Assembly: GCA_028293465.1 (NCBI GenBank) | Contig: JAQGOT010000513.1 | Span: 1 to 11,844 of the forward strand | Direction of reading: 5' to 3' | DNA: 11,844 bases | Origin: Pedosphaera sp. | GTDB lineage: Bacteria > Verrucomicrobiota > Verrucomicrobiia > Limisphaerales > Pedosphaeraceae | Position numbers and translations under genes: made by a program | The notes under the pieces: model-generated | Seen by the model: the letters and a program-made list of their open reading frames with translations, nothing else | Databases searched by the model: none | Told to the model about the DNA's origin: nothing | Part shown: positions 7,573-11,844 of the stretch, in pieces | How the letters are laid out: each line of letters starts with the position of its first letter | Position numbering within the stretch: position 1 is the first letter of the stretch

Positions 7573-8150
7573 AGCAATCCTTTCGACTCACCCTCGGCTG
7601 CGGGTTGGCGCTGCTCCTGACTTCCGGTTGCCGGCGGGAGATGTACGAACAACCGAAAGATAAGCCGCAGAGCGCGAGTGACTTTTTCCCCGATGGCGCC
7701 GGTTCCCGCCCGTTGGTGTCGAACACCATTGCGCGGGGACATCTAAACCAGGACGAGCAATTCTACACCGGGAAAAAGGGGACGAACCTCATCGAGAACA
7801 TTCCCATCCCGGTCACCCGCCAGCTCCTGGAACGCGGGCGGGAGCGGTATGACATTTTTTGTTCCGTTTGTCATGCGCGCACCGGGGACGGCAACGGCAT
7901 GATCCCGCAACGGGGATTCCCCCAGCCCAATACCTTTCATCGGGACAGCCTTCGCCAGGCGCCGGCGGGACATTTTTACGATGTCATCACCCACGGCCAC
8001 GGCGTCATGTATTCCTACGCTCAACGCGTTGAACCAGAGGATCGCTGGGCCATCACCGCTTATATCCGTGCACTGCAACTGAGCCACGACGCGACGCTTG
8101 CCGAGGTGCCCCCGAGTGAGCGCGCCCGGCTGGAAGGAGGCAGGCCATGA
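7569..8150 (+). CDS. actE: Alternative complex III subunit ActE, monohaem cytochrome c lipoprotein
   Basis: This 193-residue periplasmic cytochrome c of ACIII is probably the last electron carrier in the complex before the oxidase. The N-terminus is a lipoprotein signal (basic start, hydrophobic 6-18, then LLLTSGC with Cys 21 as the lipidated residue). The lipobox is not ideal at -3, but Cys-anchoring is expected in this family. One haem motif CSVCH (98-102) is followed by ARTGDGNGM; M147 in HGHGVMYSY is the likely distal ligand. The end RWAITAYIRALQLS is the standard class I cytochrome C-terminal helix. GTG 7569 is chosen from a strong ribosome binding site and the GTGA overlap with actD. 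Its stop overlaps actF (ATGA). Confidence 0.94.
   Translation: MKQSFRLTLGCGLALLLTSGCRREMYEQPKDKPQSASDFFPDGAGSRPLVSNTIARGHLNQDEQFYTGKKGTNLIENIPIPVTRQLLERGRERYDIFCSVCHARTGDGNGMIPQRGFPQPNTFHRDSLRQAPAGHFYDVITHGHGVMYSYAQRVEPEDRWAITAYIRALQLSHDATLAEVPPSERARLEGGRP
8135..8140 (+). promoter_or_regulatory. Ribosome binding site of actF (AGGAGG)
   Basis: AGGAGG lies six bases before the ATG at 8147, inside the 3' end of actE. It favours 8147 over the out-of-frame ATG at 8151. Confidence 0.7.
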
Positions 8151-9319
8151 ATGAATCACTCCGCTCCCGGCTCAACCGCGTCCAGTCGGCGGCGCTGGTC
8201 GTCGGCGTTGCGGGCTTGGCGCTCTGCGTCCTCGGTGCCTTTGTGTCCGGCAGGCAACAGTTTTTTGCCTCCTATCTGTTTGGCTATTTGTTCTGGCTTA
8301 ACCTCAGCCTGGGTTGCTTCGGGATCGCCATGTTGCAGCATCTCACCGGTGGGCGGTGGGGATTCGTGATCCGGCGCTTTTTGGAAGCGGGCTTCATGAT
8401 CATCCCCCTCATGGCTTTGCTGTTCGTGCCGCTCCTATTTGGCTTGCAGGACTTGTATGCTTGGGCCAGGCCCACGGAGGTCGCCGTTGACCCGGTGCTT
8501 CAAAACCGGGCAAATTATTTGAACCCCACCGGCTTCATCATCCGGGCGGTCGTTGTCTTCGCAATTTGGAGTTCGATGGCCTGGTGCTTGCGGAAATGGT
8601 CTTTGCAACAGGACCAGACCACCGATCCTGCGCCGACACGGCGGCTGCGCACCTTGAGCGGGCCGGGAATGGTCATCTACCCGTTGACGGCGACCTTTGC
8701 CTATATCGATTGGGCCATGTCCTTGGAGCCGGACTGGTATTCGACCATGTTCCCGGTGATCATCGTCATCGGACAGTTCCTTTCCACCATCGCTTTCTCC
8801 ATCGTCATGCTCGGCCTCCTGAGAAAAGAAGCCCCTTTCGCGGAAGTCGTCTCAACCACTCATTTTCATCACCTTGGAAACCTGCTTCTCACCTTCGTGA
8901 TGTTCTGGACCTACATCTCTTTCGGCCAGTTTCTGATCATCTGGTCGGGGAACCTGCCGCAGGAAATTGTCTGGTACGTCCACCGCATCGCGGATGGATG
9001 GAAATGGATCGTGGTGCTGCTGGCACTGTTCCATTTCTTTGTTCCCTTCTTTTTGCTGCTGTTTCGGGCCAACAAGCAACGTGTGCCGGTCCTGATGACC
9101 ATCGCGGGGTTCGTGTTCTTCGTCCGCATCCTGGACGTGTTTTGGATGGTGGCCCCATCCTTTCATCCCACGGGTATCCGGATTCACTGGCTGGATGTCG
9201 CCGCGCCCCTGGGTGTGGGAGGCATCTGGATCGCCGCATTTATCTATCACCTTAAGCGCCGGGATCTGCTTCCCCGCCATGATCCTCGCCTGCAACCCGT
9301 CATCGCTCATGCCAGATAG
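8147..9319 (+). CDS. actF: Alternative complex III subunit ActF, second NrfD-like membrane subunit
   Basis: This 390-residue polytopic membrane protein, with roughly ten hydrophobic segments, is related to ActC but shorter. In solved complexes, ActF packs beside ActC and may add a proton path. Visible features are LQHLTGGRWGFVIRRFLE (63-80), the loop around LNPTGFIIR, YIDWAMSLEPDWYSTMFPV (186-204), HFHHLGNLLL (239-248) and HPTGIRIHWLD (340-350). The histidine trio at 239-242 and acidic residues D188 and E194 are candidates for proton handling by inference. It starts within the actE stop (ATGA) and overlaps the next gene by 11 bases. Confidence 0.93.
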   Translation: MNESLRSRLNRVQSAALVVGVAGLALCVLGAFVSGRQQFFASYLFGYLFWLNLSLGCFGIAMLQHLTGGRWGFVIRRFLEAGFMIIPLMALLFVPLLFGLQDLYAWARPTEVAVDPVLQNRANYLNPTGFIIRAVVVFAIWSSMAWCLRKWSLQQDQTTDPAPTRRLRTLSGPGMVIYPLTATFAYIDWAMSLEPDWYSTMFPVIIVIGQFLSTIAFSIVMLGLLRKEAPFAEVVSTTHFHHLGNLLLTFVMFWTYISFGQFLIIWSGNLPQEIVWYVHRIADGWKWIVVLLALFHFFVPFFLLLFRANKQRVPVLMTIAGFVFFVRILDVFWMVAPSFHPTGIRIHWLDVAAPLGVGGIWIAAFIYHLKRRDLLPRHDPRLQPVIAHAR

Positions 9320-9815
9320 CGCGCATCCCCAACCCTCTCCGGGTCCTGCAGGCCACGCTGTGGAAGGCGCGGACGTGAGCCTCAGGTGGATTATGATCTG
9401 GCTGGGTATCCTGCTTGCCAGCGGTGTGCTGATCCATTTTGTGCTGGGGGCGATGCTCGCGCATTTTAAAAGGACCTCCGCTTTGGCCGACCAGGAAGCG
9501 GCTAGACAACAAGTCGTTCCCTCGGTGGCGGCAGCCCGCCGACAATTCCCCGAGCCGCGATTGCAAGTCTCGCCGCCGCTGGATCTGGCGGAGTTGCGCA
9601 CCCGCGAGGACGCCGAACTGAACAGCTATGGCTGGATCGACCGAACCTCCGGCGTGGTCCGGATACCCATCGACCGCGCCATCGACATCATCGCTCAAAA
9701 GGGCGTGCCTGCGCGGCTTGAGACCAATCAGGGCGGAGCAGGGCCATCCACGCTGCAATTGCTCCAAGGCCGAAGAGGCCAATACATCCCACCGCAGTCT
9801 CAGCCAAAAAAATGA
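9309..9815 (+). CDS. Unnamed single-helix membrane protein between actF and sco
   Basis: This 168-residue product has a Pro-rich polar N-terminus (1-22), one membrane helix (about 26-52, LRWIMIWLGILLASGVLIHF), an Ala/Gln-rich linker, and a C-terminal soluble part. That part carries PEPRLQVSPPLDLAELRTRE, then ELNSYGWIDRTSGVVRIPID and AIDIIAQKGVPAR. I recall the SYGW-DR-GVVRIP-ID-A motif from small proteins beside ACIII and cytochrome oxidase genes in other phyla, but I know of no assigned function. ATG 9309 overlaps actF by 11 bases; the frame is open further upstream, but that part is inside actF. There is no Shine-Dalgarno sequence, so coupling to actF is likely. Its stop overlaps sco as ATGA. 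Possible jobs are an extra ACIII subunit, a bridge between ACIII and the oxidase, or an assembly factor. Confidence 0.85.
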   Translation: MPDSAHPQPSPGPAGHAVEGADVSLRWIMIWLGILLASGVLIHFVLGAMLAHFKRTSALADQEAARQQVVPSVAAARRQFPEPRLQVSPPLDLAELRTREDAELNSYGWIDRTSGVVRIPIDRAIDIIAQKGVPARLETNQGGAGPSTLQLLQGRRGQYIPPQSQPKK

Positions 9816-10693
9816 GAACGGACACGCAATCTCCTCCACGAACCGGACGCGCCTTCGCCAGAGCTTTGTCACTCTGGCTGGTTTTGACCGGAGTTTCAGT
9901 GGCGATGGCCCCGGGCGTGACCAATGCGCAGAGCCTCTCCGATGAATCGTTGAAGCGGATCGACTTTGACCAAAAGCTGCAGCAACAAGTATCCACCGCG
10001 TTGCAATTCCGGGACGAAACCGGGAAGACCGTCAAACTCGGCGATTATCTGGGCAAGCGTCCGGCGATTTTGGTGCTGGGCTATTACGGCTGCCCGATGC
10101 TTTGCACCCTGGTCATCAACGGCCTGGTGGAAAGCCTGCAGGATGTCCGGCTGAACCCGGGCAAAAATTTTGAAATCATCAACCTCAGCATCGATCCGCA
10201 CGAGCAGCCGGCGTTGGCGGCGGCCAAGAAGAAGGCTTACCTCAAACGTTATGCCCGGGCTGGTGCGGAGCAAGGCTGGCATTTTCTTACCGGGGATGAG
10301 CCGGCCATCCGGCAACTGGCGGATCAAGTCGGCTTCCGTTACGCTTACGACGCCACGGTGAAGCAATATGCGCACCCGAGCGGCTTGGTGATTTTGACGC
10401 CGGAGGGCAAGGTATCGCGCTATTTTTCCGGCGTCAGTTACTCGAACAAGGAAATGAACGAAGCGCTGGTTGCGGCGTCGGCCAGCAAAATTGGCTCGCC
10501 CATCCAGCAATTTTTCCTCCTCTGCTTCCATTACAACCCGATCACCGGGAAATACGGCGCGTTGGTCATGATCATGGTGCGGACGGCGGGCGTGCTCACG
10601 CTGGTGTTCCTGGGGGCGACGATCGTGCGGTTGAGCCGACGGGAGGCAACCCGGCAAAACCCGCCGGTTAGTGTCCAAAACAAGGCGAGTTGA
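9812..10693 (+). CDS. Sco1/SenC-family copper chaperone with C-terminal membrane anchor
   Basis: This 293-residue thioredoxin-fold protein is expected to load or reduce the CuA site of CoxB. The N-terminus is a signal peptide (basic start, hydrophobic 17-32, likely cut after VTNAQ about residue 40). The Sco signature is present: CPMLC at 94-98 and H188 in YAHPSGLVIL, giving the Cys-Cys-His copper site. Unlike the classical N-terminally anchored Sco proteins, it ends with FFLLCFHYNPITGKYG (234-249) and a membrane helix (about 250-272), then a basic tail. I recall this C-terminal form from ACIII-oxidase operons. ATG 9812 overlaps the previous stop; three bases separate it from coxB, whose CuA site is the natural client. 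Confidence 0.93.
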   Translation: MRTDTQSPPRTGRAFARALSLWLVLTGVSVAMAPGVTNAQSLSDESLKRIDFDQKLQQQVSTALQFRDETGKTVKLGDYLGKRPAILVLGYYGCPMLCTLVINGLVESLQDVRLNPGKNFEIINLSIDPHEQPALAAAKKKAYLKRYARAGAEQGWHFLTGDEPAIRQLADQVGFRYAYDATVKQYAHPSGLVILTPEGKVSRYFSGVSYSNKEMNEALVAASASKIGSPIQQFFLLCFHYNPITGKYGALVMIMVRTAGVLTLVFLGATIVRLSRREATRQNPPVSVQNKAS

Positions 10694-10696
10694 ACC

Positions 10697-11641
10697 ATGC
10701 GCTTCCCCCTCCTTCCAGATCAGGCCTCGACGATGGCTCCCCGGGTGGACCTGCTTTATTTCAGCCTGACTGCGCTCAGCGCCGTGATGATGGTGATCAT
10801 CTTCCTGCCCATGTTTTATTTCCTCTACAAGTATCGGCGGGGCAATCCAGCCAACCGCAGTCCGTTGCGGATCCCCATGTGGAAGGTGGAAATGACGTGG
10901 TCGGTGATTCCGCTCATTCTGATGCTCGGAGTGTTTGGTTGGGCGACGGATCTGTATTTTGATATCGAGCGTCCGCCGGCGGAAGCGCTGGAGATAAATG
11001 TGATCGGCAAGCAATGGATGTGGAAGCTTCAGCACCCGGAAGGGCACCGTGAGATTGATGAGTTGCACGTGCCGGTGGGCCGCGTGGTGAAGCTGACCCT
11101 GACCTCGCAGGATGTGATTCACAGTTTTTTCATTCCGGCTTTTCGAACCAAACAGGATGTCGTCCCCGGGCGCTACGTGAGTTCCTGGTTCAAGGCGACC
11201 CAGGTGGGGACCTACCATATTTTCTGCACTGAATACTGCGGCACCAGCCACTCGGGAATGATCGGCCGCGTCATCGTGATGGAACCCGCGCAATACGAGG
11301 AATGGCTGACGACCACCCGGCCCGCGGAAACCCTGGCCCAATCCGGGGAACGCTTGTTTCGGGACTTGGGTTGCAGCGGGTGCCACATGGGCAACAGCCA
11401 GATCCGCGCGCCGCGACTTGAAGGTGTTTTCGGAAAGCCGGTGCCCCTGGCCGACGGCACGATCGTGTTGGCGGATGGCAAGTATATCCGTGATTCCATT
11501 TTGCTGCCCCAGTCGCAGATCGCCGCCGGCTACGAACCGGTCATGCCCACCTTCGCCGGGCACGTTTCTGAAGAGGAACTGCTGCAACTGATCGCCTACA
11601 TCAAAAGCCTGGGCGCCAAGCAACCGGAGCTAGTTCGATGA
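10697..11641 (+). CDS. coxB: Cytochrome c oxidase subunit II with CuA site and fused cytochrome c (caa3 type)
   Basis: This 314-residue subunit takes electrons from ACIII and passes them to CoxA. Two membrane helices (about 19-46 and 66-88) are followed by a periplasmic cupredoxin domain. The CuA ligands are all present: H142 (VIHSFFIP), C177, E179, C181 (FCTEYCG), H185 and M188. QWMWK (106-110) is the usual aromatic electron-entry patch. A C-terminal cytochrome c domain follows, with CSGCH at 226-230 and M283 (EPVMPTFAG) as probable distal ligand, ending in LLQLIAYIKSLG. There is no cleavable lipoprotein signal, so the first helix serves as the anchor. AAGG at 10682-10685 may be the ribosome binding site. 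The stop overlaps the coxA start. Confidence 0.96.
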   Translation: MRFPLLPDQASTMAPRVDLLYFSLTALSAVMMVIIFLPMFYFLYKYRRGNPANRSPLRIPMWKVEMTWSVIPLILMLGVFGWATDLYFDIERPPAEALEINVIGKQWMWKLQHPEGHREIDELHVPVGRVVKLTLTSQDVIHSFFIPAFRTKQDVVPGRYVSSWFKATQVGTYHIFCTEYCGTSHSGMIGRVIVMEPAQYEEWLTTTRPAETLAQSGERLFRDLGCSGCHMGNSQIRAPRLEGVFGKPVPLADGTIVLADGKYIRDSILLPQSQIAAGYEPVMPTFAGHVSEEELLQLIAYIKSLGAKQPELVR

Positions 11642-11844
11642 ATACAACCGAAGCAGTCCCTTCAGCCACGCCCGTTCACCCGGTGGAGAATTATCTGGAG
11701 GCCGGTCATACGGTCCGCTCGTGGTTGCTGACCATCGATCACAAACGCATCGGCCTGCTCTATCTCTTCTCCATCATTGTTTTTTTCGCCATCGGCGCCG
11801 TGGCGGCCGGGATCATGCGCCTGGAACTGCTCACGCCGCCTGGG
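11638..11844 (+). CDS. coxA: Cytochrome c oxidase subunit I, N-terminal part (runs off the window)
   Basis: The first 69 codons of the haem-copper oxidase catalytic subunit are present. A polar N-terminal tail (1-24) leads into WLLTIDHKRIGLLYLFSI (29-46), the near-invariant start of subunit I at its first membrane helix. The sequence then runs to MRLELLTPPG, where the window ends. Haem and CuB ligands lie beyond the window. ATG 11638 overlaps the coxB TGA (ATGA), with GGAG at 11626-11629 as ribosome binding site. It reduces oxygen to water and pumps protons. Confidence 0.95.
   Translation, partial: MNTTEAVPSATPVHPVENYLEAGHTVRSWLLTIDHKRIGLLYLFSIIVFFAIGAVAAGIMRLELLTPPG

Noticed and set aside
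9896..11623. Very long open frame (575 codons) on the minus strand opposite sco and coxB
   Set aside because: The plus strand encodes two clear proteins with complete metal sites; the antisense translation is rich in Arg/His/Gln with no recognisable motif, a common by-product of GC-rich codon use.
1..11844. CRISPR arrays, tRNA or rRNA genes, insertion sequences, toxin-antitoxin or phage genes
   Set aside because: Looked for on both strands; no regularly spaced repeats, transposase-like products, terminal inverted repeats or tRNA-like folds were seen.

Overview
The window carries most of an alternative complex III (ACIII) respiratory operon running directly into a caa3-type haem-copper oxidase. 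Upstream of it lies a small accessory region with decayed or rearranged genes. The likely source is a GC-rich Gram-negative bacterium, most probably of the Verrucomicrobiota (Pedosphaera/Limisphaera-like). That placement rests on my recollection of the protein families: a repeat-like protein on the minus strand at the left edge (PRQNQSNFPTL...), a small protein beginning VKVLIQNCDS, and the ACIII-Sco-Cox gene order. No database search was possible.

Left region (1-1946). A minus-strand fragment of a fibronectin III-like protein enters from the left edge. It has no usable start codon and appears internally shortened. A 70-codon cysteine-rich small gene (411-623, +) follows. Next come two stand-alone CheY-like response regulators facing away from each other: one on the minus strand (702-1192) is split by a frameshift at a short A/T run, and one on the plus strand (1265-1690) is intact. 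A perfect 8-bp inverted repeat (1201-1218) lies in the gap between them. The 256 bases before the operon hold no gene I can support.

Operon (1947-11844, all +). The order is actA (pentahaem cytochrome c), actB (fused MopB-like and Fe-S subunit), actC (NrfD-like quinol-binding membrane subunit), actD, actE (monohaem lipoprotein cytochrome), actF (second NrfD-like subunit), an unnamed one-helix membrane protein, a Sco/SenC copper chaperone with an extra C-terminal membrane helix, coxB (CuA subunit II with a C-terminal cytochrome c domain), and the first 69 codons of coxA. Almost every gene overlaps the next at ATGA or GTGA stop-start junctions, so the set is very probably one translationally coupled transcript.

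How the genes work together (family knowledge applied here). Menaquinol is oxidised at ActC, electrons pass through the four Fe-S clusters of ActB and the haems of ActA and ActE, and from there to the cytochrome c domain and CuA centre of CoxB. Oxygen is reduced in CoxA. Sco delivers copper to CuA. The close linkage suggests an ACIII-oxidase supercomplex. The parts I consider least described are the unnamed gene between actF and sco, the Sco variant, and the regulator pair with its palindrome.
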